Assembly (NCBI GenBank): GCA_012295275.1
Contig: CM022665.1
Span: 17,805,854 to 17,848,149, forward strand
From: Chrysomallon squamiferum
Taxonomy: Eukaryota > Mollusca > Gastropoda > Neomphalida > Peltospiridae
Reading direction: 5' to 3'
DNA length: 42,296 nucleotides
The notes beneath the pieces are model-generated. The model ran no database searches and was not told the origin of the DNA. It saw nothing but the letters and a program-made list of their open reading frames with translations. This document shows, in pieces, positions 23,819 through 36,900 of the stretch (the stretch's first letter is position 1; every line of letters begins with the position of its first letter). The translations under genes and the position numbers were made by a program.

Positions 23819-26800
23819 TCACTTACATACCAACACCAACCCATACCCACACAAACACACACATACATTTTGCAGTGATGGCATTAACTGCAGATCAAAC
23901 AGAATATTGACATTGAGACATGAAACAAATTAGTGATTGGTTTAGTTACAATTTTAATATTCACATCCTCCAGTGTCTTACTAGCCACAGGTCAGTATCC
24001 CCTGTAAACTTTACTATCTACTTCATAGAACACCATACTGTTATGTTTTATATAGAACAGGTCATTAACTGAGTTAGCAACATTTATTTAATAATTATTA
24101 GTTAATTCAGAGTACTGTTTTATACAGATACAGGTTATTAATTCAATTAACATGCATATGACATCATCATTAGCATGGACATCATATTTACTAGTTTAAT
24201 GTGGACACTGTTATTAATTCAATTATATATTTAATAATGACATGATCATCATATACGTGGATATGGTCTTTGCTTTTTCAATATAATGAATAATTATCAA
24301 TGTAGGGTATATTTAATATTAACAGTTTAGTAGGAACAGTCATTAATTCAGTTAGAAAAATATTGTACATGTTTAATATGTTAACAATGTATATTTAATA
24401 TTACATCATCAGCAGCAGGGACATTATCTTTACTAGTTTATTACTTGAATTATTTAATAAGCAATATCATCAGTCTGGGTTTTAATGTCAGTGTTCAGAA
24501 AAATATGTACAGAGTTTATTAAATCAGCAGCTTATTAAAAAGGAACATCAAGATCTCAGGTCAGTTCAGTGAATTTGTGTCACTTCTTGAGAAAGATAAT
24601 TTTTCTGGACATGCAGTTATCCATAAACAAGAAAGGATGGTCACCTTTTTTTTCTTGTCACTGATTATTATTTAATAATTATTTGTAGTATATTCATAAA
24701 AAAAACTGCATACTGTTAAACATACATACATACATACATACACATGTACATAAACATACATACAACCATAAATGCAACACATACACATACATAATTATGT
24801 ACATATGTGAATACATACATAAATACACACACACACACACACACACACACAATAACGCACGTTCGCACATATGTAGACATACAGAAAACACAGAGAATTC
24901 TACTTCAGCTACAGGGTTTAAGAACAATTTATCAGTAATTTTCTGCTTTGTTAACACCACAGCCAATGAAGTTTCTACGTCACTGGAATATATTCAGTGA
25001 TGTGAATTCACATCACAGATTCACAAAGAAAACTTATCACAAAATCATCATCTTTTCACAACAGTTTTATACAGCGTTAAGGTGTTAACATCAAACACAC
25101 TTGGTGATACTGCTTATAAAACTAACTTTGATCCCTTAGATGTTACATTCCAGGATTAAATAAATAGTGGTATTTAAAGAGTAACTTGTGACATAAATAA
25201 ACAGCCTAACTACATTTTTGTATACTTTGACTAGGTTATTTTTATTTCATTCTTTGTTTATGGATGCTCACTGTGGCATGAGTAAATACCTCAATTAATT
25301 CTGTGTATTTGAAGTGATTGTTTTCTTGTGTGTGAATTTTAAAGTTCTTTATTTTTAAATGTGCCTATTCTGTTGTGTTTAAATATGGTATTTCTGTGTT
25401 TTTTTAACTATGGCAGATCTAGATTTTTAAAGGTGGCAGTTTTCTTTGCATATTTTAGATGTGACAGTTCTGTGTTTTTGAATATGGCAGTTCTCACATG
25501 TGTTTAAATATGACAATTCTGTGTTTCTGAATGTGGAAGCTCTCTTGTATGTTTAAAAGGGATATTTCTTGATTTGTGAATGTGGAAGTTCTCTATGCAT
25601 TTAAATGTGACAGAGCCATTTTTTCAAATGTGGCACTTTTTTTTTTAAACATGTATTATGTCTGCTGTGTGATGTAACAGTTATACTGGAAGTCAGAATC
25701 ATATCTAATATATCTGCAAAAATACATTTTTTATGTCTGTATAATTGCACCTGTGTTTTGATATCTGTACCCAGTCCCCCAAACTTTATCCAGAATGAGG
25801 TTAGTAAGTTTGCAAAAAAAAAGTAATTAAAATGGAAGTTGGTGTGATGCCTTTGTATTCTTGTCAAACTGGACTGTTGCCAATAAAATAATCATTTGTT
25901 AATGTGCACTGAAACTCATGTCATAAACCTTTGAACCCTACAGTTCAGTTTCAAATCTGAAAAAATATAATTAGATAATGATAATAAAATACAGATGTGT
26001 TTAGTGTAGGTTATCTCAGTCTGAAAGCTTTGTTTTCTGGATTAATACACTGTTAGTGTGAAGATATCAAATAATGTACAAGTTTTCTTTATATGACCTT
26101 TTTTTCTCTCTTTCTCTTTCTCTGACTCTCTTTTTTTTTTATACAAAAGAAAAAGAAAGAAAGACTGGGAAATGGTTTTCATTATTGCTCCAGTGATACT
26201 TAGAGTTTTCTGTTGGGAACCAAGTACCTGATATGTTTTATCTTTGGCATTTTGTACACTTAAGACAACACAGCAAGGTTGTTCAGTGTAACCTGACAGT
26301 AATACACAGTTTACTTTACTACTGGATAACACTGAAATAATTATTTGTGTGTAGCTAATTTCTTCCTTTTATTTTTATCATTGTCTTTCTTTCTGTTTCT
26401 TTGTCTTCGTGTCTGTCTGTTTCTGCAATCATTTTTCTTTTTCTCACTTTTTTTTCTTTTCTTCCAGCCTTACTTCTAGTCTTACTAAGTTTTTGTTCTA
26501 ATTCCATACCCAAGTCTACAGTCGAAACTGTCTCTCTGTCTCGCTTTTTTGTTCTTTTTCTATATCTTAATTTCTCTTCTATTTTCTTCTAATTCCATCC
26601 CATTCTATAATCAGTCTCTCTCTTACTCCATCTTTCTCTCAGTCTTTCTTTCCATAATTTTCATTCTCCCCATCTCTCTCTTTATCTCTCCATCTCTTGC
26701 TTTTTTCTCTCCCTATTACTTTCTTCATCTCACTCTTTCCATCCATCTTTCTCCCAATCTCTCTCTCTCTCTCTCTCTCTCTTCCCCCCCTCACTACTTC

Positions 26801-29800
26801 TATTTCTCTGTCTCTAAACTAAACTAAAGAGTATCCAGCACTAGTTAAGCTAATATTTTTTGCAACATGAATGTTCACAGATCACCTGGGCCAAGTAATG
26901 TTTGATCTATCTTTACCTGTATTCCAATTACCTGAGAACACAGCACACCTTCGCAGCCGGAATCGGTGAACTCTGGTCCAAAAAAAACATTCCAGAACTG
27001 TTTCTACTGCCCCATTTATCCCATTTCTTCTCATTAAACACATTGCCTTTCTAAAAACCATCAACTTTTTCCTTTTTATCTTCTCCACGGATGTTTATGA
27101 TGTGTTTCTAAATCATTTCATGGTTATGGATTTCTGCCTTATCTTCTTGAGCAGTAGCACGTGGTTACAGTACTAGACTGAAAGTGATGGTCTACAAGAT
27201 CAGTCCTCCTGAGTGATGACCAATTTTTTTTTTCTTTTTGCTTTTTTAAGTTAGGACAGTGACTGGATCATATATCACTTTCTTTATCTATCTGTCTGTC
27301 TTAATATGTATATATGTAATTTTATTTTTATGTATGTATGTATGAATTTATGATTTTATGATTCTGTATATATACATGATTCTGTGTTTGAGTATGTATA
27401 TATATATATGTATATATATGTATGTATGTGATACATATGTATAGAAATATATATAAAAACACATCAGCACAAAAACATGTACATATATATATGGTATGTG
27501 TGTGTGTTAATGTGTATATGTTTTTTGTGTGGTGTTTCGTTTTTTCTTCTTTTTTTGTATGTATGTATGTGTATATGATTGTGTACATGTTTTTGTGTGT
27601 TTTTATATATATATATCTGTATGTGTGTGTGTGTGACTAACACACCTGAAAGCCACCTGTCTTAAAACCTGTTGGTAGTAGGATCAAACCTACCCAGAGC
27701 TAACGGGAGAAATCACTCACTTAAATTAACATTATCATATAAACATACACACACAGAGAAATTTATGTATAAAGGGTTAATTGTTAGACATGTACACATA
27801 CACACACAGAGAAATTTATGTATATAGGCCATGCAAGTAAAAAAAATAAGAACTACTGAAAAGAGACTAACATTTCTCGGTAAATGGATTCAGGATATCT
27901 GTGGGTGTTTGCTGTCAATGTGTAAACATGATCTTACTTTGTAGGTGAAATACATTAAACTGTTTGTTTTTACAAATCAGTTTTACACAAGATTTTGATA
28001 TTTTTCTGTTTTGTAGGTTAAATACTAAACTGTATTCTTTTACCTGGCTAAATTAATTTTGGCATTTTTTCTATTCTGTGTGTTAAATATATGTTTTTAT
28101 ATGGATAGCATGTAACAGAGAAATACAGGAGGACTGCCACACTTAAGACTGATTAGATTACTGTACCTAAACACATCTATTATATGACATCAATATTGTA
28201 TTATTACCACATTATTACTGTTATTATTACATTATTCAATAATTTGGTTTATTGTGTAATGTAGTTTATACCATGTCATATTACATTGTTTTATATATAC
28301 AGTATGTTACATTATATAACTGCACTTTGTGTTATCATTCAGTGTTGTAATGGGTTATTTATAATAGTAGTACAATTTACATAAGTATTACTAAAAAAGT
28401 ACATTGTGTTACATTATATTACTGCATTTTGTGTTTCTATTCTACAGTATTGTATTGGGTTATTTAAAACCGTCTTATAGTATTTTACACATGTATAACA
28501 AAAAAAGAGTACATTTTCATTCTTAACCTTATCAAGACTGGTCAGTAATAAAGTCACAGGTAAAAAAGTGACAATTAATTGATGGTGGCCGATGTTACCC
28601 AGATATACAAAGATCTAATGTTTTTGTTCTATTTTACAATGTTTAAGCTAAACTCATTAATTTACCATCAATTTTTAAAAAGTTAATCTTTCTGTTTAAG
28701 AAAGATGCAGAAACAGTGCTAACATTGTCCTGCTTTTTTTCTTTTTCCCATGACTTTTATCCTGTGACTGTGATTCATTGAAACATATACCCAGTGGTGC
28801 TGGGAGTCAGCAGATCAGTTTCTCTTGCTGAACTCATTTAACTATTTCATTTTGGCCAGTGCTCCACATTCACTGTAACAAAGGATGTGGTATGTACTGT
28901 CCTGTCTGTGGGTTGTTGCTAACTGGAAAAGAGTAGCCCAAGGTGTATCAGTCTTCCTACAGTGGGTTTCATCTCCCTGTTATCTGAGTAGTTTTTAAAC
29001 ATGTACCCATAAATGCAATGTGTTGAATATATTGTTGAGTAGAACATTTCCTTTCTTCATTTTCTACAGGACTGGTTTTCAACCTTTTTCATACCACAAC
29101 CCCTTATGAGCAACTCAGTATAACTGATGACTCCGTTTAAAATTTTTGATTCAATAATATCTTGGGTTACCATATTTTCATCAACCAAAGACAATACAGA
29201 AGGAATCTATATTCACTATGATGGGTCCCAAACCTATCTACACGTTTTTATTTATTCCTCCTTCCAAGTCAAGTTGAAAAAAGCTAAAACATACCCTTGC
29301 TCAAGAACGATCTCACAACCTAGGAAAAAAGGTTGGCGACCCCTCTGGGGGCTGCAATTCCCAGGTTGAAAACCTATTCTCTACAGTATTGTTTGTGTTA
29401 TAATTAAGTGTTCAGATCTCATATTGAGGTATAGGCTATAGTTCACTTGTTAATCTTCTCTCTGTTTTCTTATTCATGTTGCATGACTTTCACTCTGTTC
29501 TTCTGTGTCTCCCTCTCTCACTTTCTCTATCTCTTTTATTCTCTTTTTCTCATACACACACCCACACCCACACACACACACACACACACACACATACTCT
29601 CTTTCTCACACACACACATACACTAAATTCACAAAAATACATATACAATATCCCATGCTCCTAGGGGAAAAAAATTATCAGGTTTTAGCAGAAATCTGTA
29701 ATTATGTGAGAAATAAAAACTGTTTGACATCCATCAGACAGAAAAAGCAAAATTAATCAGTGAGGTCTAGTCATGTCATTAAACTAATCCAACTCTATTA

Positions 29801-32800
29801 TACCCTGCAGTTTCACTTTAAAGACTTTAATGTTAAAGTTACAAATATTCCATTTTCTGTTACATGCACGGTGTCTGAACAAATGTCAGTGCATATGTAA
29901 CATTACAAATAAAAATTGGTGTTGGCAAAATGTCAGATTATCTCTTGTATAATATCTATTGATCTTGTATTTGAATGTAATATAGCATTCAGCTGCATAT
30001 AATAAATATTCATAATTGATTCAGACTGCTGTAGTTATTTTCTATCACACTGGCAGGATTACTTACACTAATAGGATAAATATGACAGGAATTAATGTTC
30101 AAATTACTGGTTCAGGCAAGTTTGTTGTGGACATGATCCAAGACAACAGTCCAGTGTGGCAGTCTTCATGTAGTCTTATTACGTACGGCAGTCTTCCTGC
30201 AGTCTGTCTGAGCGGACTCTTGTAGATTTTGTATGTAAGCAGTCTGTGGCTACCTATGTGTGGCAGTCTTCCTAAAGTCCTCAAAGTGATGCTATTTTAT
30301 TATAGTTGTCTAATTGTAGCAGTCCTCTTACCATCTTCTCTGAGTGGGGCAGTCCTCCCTTCTTTAGGCGTCTGTGTTGTAGTCAAATAAGTATGGCAGT
30401 CTTCTTACAATTTCTAGACATTAGTCCAATGATAATTAAAAAAAAAAATGTATACTTATATATATATATAAAGCATTGTTTTGTGGACAGGGATATTGGC
30501 TGTACTGTCTAAATTGCAAATAAATATTTGACTACTTACAAATACCCCTAAAACAAAGTTGTGAAATTAATAACATACTAATTTGTCAGCTTCTTTGTAG
30601 TAACATTTTATCTGAATCAGTTGAGTAAATCTGTAATTAGAAAACTGGTCCCTCTGTATATGAATTTCATAGTCCACTGTGCAAAATTTAGTCATTATCT
30701 ACTTAGGAAAATTAGAGGTGGAAAATTATTGAAAATTATTAAACTTTGTATGTAATAGATTTATTCATGTCTGTTAACACTGCTGTAAATTAATTCTTTA
30801 TATAAGTAAGAGATATTTATGTTGTAGTAAATATCAACTCTGGTATTTCACAGGTTAGAGTGTCACTGTTTACTAGATTATCACATGTCATGATATTTTA
30901 TTTTCCTAAATGATAACAGTGGCCCTTACAGTGAAAACAGCCAGATTCTTCTCTTAAATCATTGCTATTATGTAAATTATTGTTCAGATAGCTAGTTACT
31001 GTTAAACTTAAAAAGTGATGAGGTGTTGGTAAATTTATTATTTATTTTCAAATATTCGCCATAGTCTCTCTCTAGTAGTTTTATCTGACAATGTTTTGTT
31101 CAGTGAATATATTTTCCATTAATATCCACAAGAATATTTGTACAGTGTGCATCTATTAATACAATTCTTCAGCCTGCAACATGGCTTATACATCTAACAA
31201 CAGAGATTTCTATGAATAACACAGCAATTGTTTCTATATTACATTTCACCTTTCGAGAAATTCTCTTCACACACAGACCATTCCAGCAATTTCTTCTCTT
31301 TCGGTTTGTCTGTATTACAGCTCGCGTACAGTTTGTTACACCTGTTTACTAGTCAAAGTCACTCACAGCACAACCTCAGTAATACTGATGTTAGTTGTAA
31401 AAGACATTTGATGTGTGTTCATGTTCCGCACAGTGACAGCTGTTATGTTAAGTGTTTGTTCCCGATGTTTGTTCTCGTTTGATGTGTTAATAATATACAC
31501 AGAACAACTTTGTTTGTAATAAATAGCAATCATGATGTGTTATGTTTTATAAAGTTTGATGTGTAATTTTGTAATAATGAATTTTAAATAATAATAATGA
31601 TGACGATGTTTGAAAGTAAATAACAAATCTAATAATAAGAAAATAATAAATAGTAATAATACATTTTAATAATAATAATATAGTAATATTAAATTTATAA
31701 AAATATTAAAAAAAGTAAAAATGGTAAAGATAATAAAAATATAATGAAAGTAATAATAATAGTGATAAACAAAATCATAATGGTAGTAACAACAACAGTA
31801 ACACTAATAACAACAACAACTTCCTACATGAAAACGTGTAATTGATAATGGTTCATAAAAATGTAGAAAATAATAAATATATTAACAGTTTCTAGTTTGA
31901 AAAACTGGGTATTGATGTTGTAACAATGATACATATTCCTAAACATGATATATTTTCACACCTTCACTTTAATAACAATTTTTATTTTGTAAAGAAATCC
32001 TGCTGGCAGTATTCCATGGCCTAATGTTATTAATTAGCAATAAGTGATACATTATATATACCTTCCAGTATGCTGGAATACAGAAACTGGGTCTTAGATA
32101 CTTATCCTTGGCCTACTGTTACATATGTATGTTCTGGTAGAGAAGAAAACAGATTTAAGATCTTTGATAAATTATTAATGGGAGCAATATAGAAATTTAA
32201 ATATAGTTTTATATTAATACTGTAACACACATTCATTCTATTTATGGTATATTATATTATATTTTTTCTTTGCCAGTAATAAAAGTGATAAATATTAAAA
32301 CACAATTTAAAGTACATTGTGTTGTATTTTTGTTCTTTCTGGTAAATTGTGTATTTGGTAAATTATGTTACTATATTTTAAGTGTAACACTATTCATTGT
32401 TATAACATTAAAAAGAAAAAGAGGCATTCAGTGTATAATATATTGAGTATCACATTAACATTATTAATCTAGTAATTTGTGTAATATATAAAATACTTAT
32501 TTTCACAATAACACCTCTAATCCATTGATTTGTGTAACCATTATTGAGTATCATATTAACACTGTCAGTAACATGATATATTGCATATCCACTGATGTAA
32601 AGTACTCTGTTGTACATACTATATGTTGTGTAACAAACTGTACATCTCTCTATGTGTCTATTTCAGGTGTTTGTCTTGAGGCTATTGGAGAAGCCAAAGT
32701 GGAGTGGATGACTTCAAGTGACATTCAGGCTTCTGATGAAGAAGTTTTCAATTATACTACAGTACTTCCTATCAAAGGTAAGTGTCTGTCTATAAAGAAG

Positions 32801-33861
32801 TTTTCAATTATGCTACAGTACTTCCTATCAAAGGTAAGTGTCTGTGTCTATAAAGAAGTTTTCAATTATACTACAGTACTTCCTATCAAAGGTAAGTGTC
32901 TGTCTATAAAGTTTTCAATTATGCTACAGTACTTCCTATCAAAGGTAAGTGTCTGTCTATAAAGAAGTTTTCAATTATACTACAGTACTTCCTATCAAAG
33001 GTAAGTGTCTGTCTATAAAGAAGTTTTCAATTATGCTACAGTACTTCCTATCAAAGGTAAGTGTCTGTGTCTATAAAGAAGTTTTCAATTATACTACAGT
33101 ACTTCCTATCAAAGGTAAGTGTCTGTCTGTGTCTATAAAGAAGTTTTCAATTATGCTACAGTACTTCCTATCAAAGGTAAGTGTCTGTCTGTGTCTATAA
33201 AGAAGTTTTCAATTATATTACAGTTCTGTCTGTCTGTCTATACAGAAGTTATTATGTATTTAGCAGTTTACTGTCAACCATTTAAAATATTTATATTCAA
33301 GATGGCAAGATTGGATTATTGTTAGTATGTTAAATGCTGAATAATTAAACTTTCACTGTTAACTCATTATGGAGCAAATTCTGATTTTTGATCCTGGTAC
33401 CAACCAGTCTTAAAGCTCGTAACATAGACATAGTGTTACTGAGTGAGGACTGAATGATAAGTGATCATGTTAGATGAAGATGATGTAATAAAACACTTTA
33501 TCTCTGTGTTAGTTTTACATGAATGCCTCCACACATGAGTATCTGCCATGTTCCAATAGCTGATACATATCTTGTTTCCTTACTGAGATTTTCTTTTTAC
33601 CTTTGGGCCAAAAGATCTACGAGTTTGTACTAGATGCCGTGTGCTGTCAATCAATGTCAGCTTCATTTCATACTTATTTGTTTCTAGAGCACCGTGCTAT
33701 CTTCTCACTGTTACTTATTTGTTAAGTCCTGGGTTTTTAATAATTTGGTCAGTGAATGGATTTCGTTCAGTTTATCTTTTTTCTGTATTTATAGAAATTC
33801 TGATTATATTAATTGTTGTTTTAGTTTTCTTTTTCTAAAAGCTGCCAAAACACTAAATTTC

Positions 33862-33923
<62 letters not shown>

Positions 33924-36900
33924 GTTTTCTTACTCTGTTTCTAACTCTTCTATCCATCTCTGGTATTTTATTCCCTATATGTACATGTATTGCCTTTTTA
34001 TTTATTTAATTTTTTAATTATTTTTTTCTTTTCTTTTTTTCTGTATGTCTTTCTCTCTACCTTTCTGGCCATCAGTTTAACTCACCTTCTCTTTATTCAT
34101 TTTCACTGACCACTCCATTTTAAGTTTTTCTCCATATCTTTGTCATTCTTTTGCAGTACAAGCAGACAGTTAAGTAAAACAAGTGAACAGACTTTCAGTA
34201 TACAAAAAGCCCAGCTCTTATTGTAAATAAAACACATTTTAGACAAATACAATCTTGATGTTGTAAACCAGACACCCCCAGGTTGAGGTCTGAGGCATTC
34301 CGGGAATACTGGAAACCTTTTGAAAGAAACACAATCAGACAAAAATAGGAGTTATCTGTCTCAGGTGACAGATTTTCTTATTATCTGTGACAAATAGAGC
34401 AACAGATAATCAGACAGACAGACACATTTTACAACAGATATGAACACACAGACGATTAGATGGACAGACAAACAGATATATTTAACAGTACAGATAAACA
34501 CACTCAGACTATCTGTTATACAGATGCACCGATATTACAGTCACAATTTATACTGAAGATAAACACACAGATAACTGGACAGAAATACAGACAGACATAA
34601 AGTCAGATGCATTTTACATCAGACAGACAGAAATATAGACTGTCAGAAGGAAAGAAATACTGACAAACATTCAGACACGTTTTACATCAGACATCAGCAC
34701 ACATATGGACAGACATATTGCAATATTGTACAGAACAGATAAATACACAGTTCATCAAATGGACAACCATAGAGTTGGACATAATTTATAGTATAGATAA
34801 ACACACAGACTGTCAGAAAGACAGACATACTGACATATTGAGGTAAGTATTGTGACCATCAAATGGAATAGATTAAAGCCTGACAGACAGATCGACATAC
34901 ATTTCACAGATCCAGATATGTATATCACGAGAAAGAAATACATAGATAAACATGAAGAGTTGTAGATTAAAAATGTACAGAAGTAGACTTGCAGACCATA
35001 AGAAATACAGACAGACACACATATATCTTTTATAGAAAAGCAATATGTTTATTTTATTATAAATGTGTGCATACGGTTTGTCTCTGTGTGTGTGTGTGTG
35101 TGGGTGGTTGTGTGGGTGTTGGTGTGGGTGTTGGTGTATCTGTGGATGGGTAGTCCATCACTGAAACATATTTTATCTTTCTTTTTGTAAACTGTTTTTA
35201 GTTAAAAATAGTTTTTCTATCATACTGAATTTCACTTTTTTCTATCTCTTTCATTTTCTAGTCTAGCTCTCTTTCAAGAAATAACACAGTATTTTTAGTT
35301 ATTTATTTTATATATTTGTTGAGCAAGAACTATATATCATACTGATTAATTTTTAATATATACTGCATGCATATTTAGTACATATTGTTTAAAGATGGAA
35401 TGAATATTTAACAATGCTCTTAAATACATAAACATGTACACACAGAGAGAAACACACACACACACACACACACATACATAGACAAACACTTCTGTGTTTG
35501 TTTGTGTGTGTGTGTGTGTGTACACCACTTGTATAATGAACGAAAAAGAATCAGTAAAAATACAACAATTAAGTATCACATCAGTAAAAACAACATGGAC
35601 TATGGAATAAACATAATTACTCGTCTATATTTTACATTTGTCATAGTCACGCAAACACACATATTCAATTTTTTATTTATTACTTAATTATGTCTAAGTG
35701 AAAGTGTGTATATATTTCAGGTGAGAAAGAAATAAATGACGAAGGACTGTTGCATCCTGGTTCTCACTACTTTCCATTTGAGTTTGCACTTCCACAAAAA
35801 CTGCCATCTTCTTTCAAAGGCAAACATGGCCGACTGAGGTACTTTGTTCGGATGACCATCTACTCCCCAGGAGGGCCTCACCATGAACGTGCCAGCAAGT
35901 TTGCTGTGATTGGTGCACTTGATCTCAATTCTGAGCCAGACTCTGCAGTATGTAGTGTCCTGTCTTTTACACAGTGATACTTAATGTTGTGTTTTGTTAG
36001 TGTTACATTGTTTTATTAGTGGTATGTAGTGTCCTGTCTTTTACACAGTGATACTTAATGTTGTGTTTTGTTAGTGTTACATTGTTTTATTAGTGGTATG
36101 TAGTGTCCTGTCTTTTACACAGTGATACTTAATGTTGTGTTTTGTTAGTGTTACATTGTTTTATTAGTGGTATGTAGTGTCCTGTAATGTCTGTTTTACA
36201 CAGTGATATTAAATGTTGTGTAATATCTTGTGATATTTCTGCAGGAGTTCTACAGAATCTGAATAGTCATGTTTTGCATATGGATCAACATATCTGAATG
36301 CTGAGCTTGGCCATTCAATTGAATAATAAAAAAATAATAAAATAAAATAAAATAAAATAAAATAAAATAAATAAAAATAATAATAAACAAAATAAATAAA
36401 AGAGGAATAATATAAGAAAGTGAAAATAAAACTATAATAAAAGTAAAAATATTTCAAAATGAATTAAATAAAAAATCCAGAATAGCTAAATAAACACATC
36501 AATCTTATACCACAAAAATAAAAAAATTTAAAAAAATAAAATTGAAATGATAAAAAAAAAATATTTCAGAAGCAATAAACAAACCCATTAATATTTCTAC
36601 CTCATGCCAGATTAAGTTTTATTAAGAAATATATAACTCATTTCATGACAATTAAAAAAACAAAAAAATCATTGCTTCCACTTTAACTACAGGCACAGTT
36701 CACCCATGCACACACCTGCAGCAATATACCTGCCATAAGGACATGTAAAAAATAAAATAATTAACTATCTTCCCTAAAGTTAGGATTCAGATGTGTTTCT
36801 CTTTTCTCTCTTTCTGTTTGTGTCTTTCTTGCTGTCTTTCTTTTTTTCTCTCTCTCTCTGTATCTGGGGCTTTGAGTTTCAGAACTATTTGTGTTTCTCA

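Larger units (their letters stand above)
15385..32666 (+). other. Intron 1 of the arrestin gene (about 17.3 kb)
   Basis: GTAAGTG donor and TATTTCAG acceptor. It splits a codon after its first base and the join gives an uninterrupted arrestin N domain. It contains the large foldback element, a minisatellite, several SINE copies and no other gene that I can support. Confidence 0.85.

Noticed and set aside
26882-27088. 68-codon minus-strand frame with mixed composition
   Set aside because: No recognisable domain, no splice context tied to it, and it lies inside intron 1; chance is the simpler reading.
27650-27715. Possible minus-strand tRNA-like B box (GGTTTGATCCTAC)
   Set aside because: No A box or SINE body is visible at the right distance.
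32525-32962. 145-codon open frame across exon 2 and the array
   Set aside because: The first part is intron 1 sequence and the last part is the donor array. Only 32667-32777 fits the arrestin family and splices in frame.
32741-33249. CRISPR-like appearance of regularly spaced repeats
   Set aside because: The units are adjacent and nearly identical throughout, with no unique spacers, and the context is an animal intron.
34103-34342. 79-codon minus-strand frame over a less AT-rich patch
   Set aside because: No family resemblance and no supporting splice or start context. The patch may be a repeat fragment, but I could not identify it.
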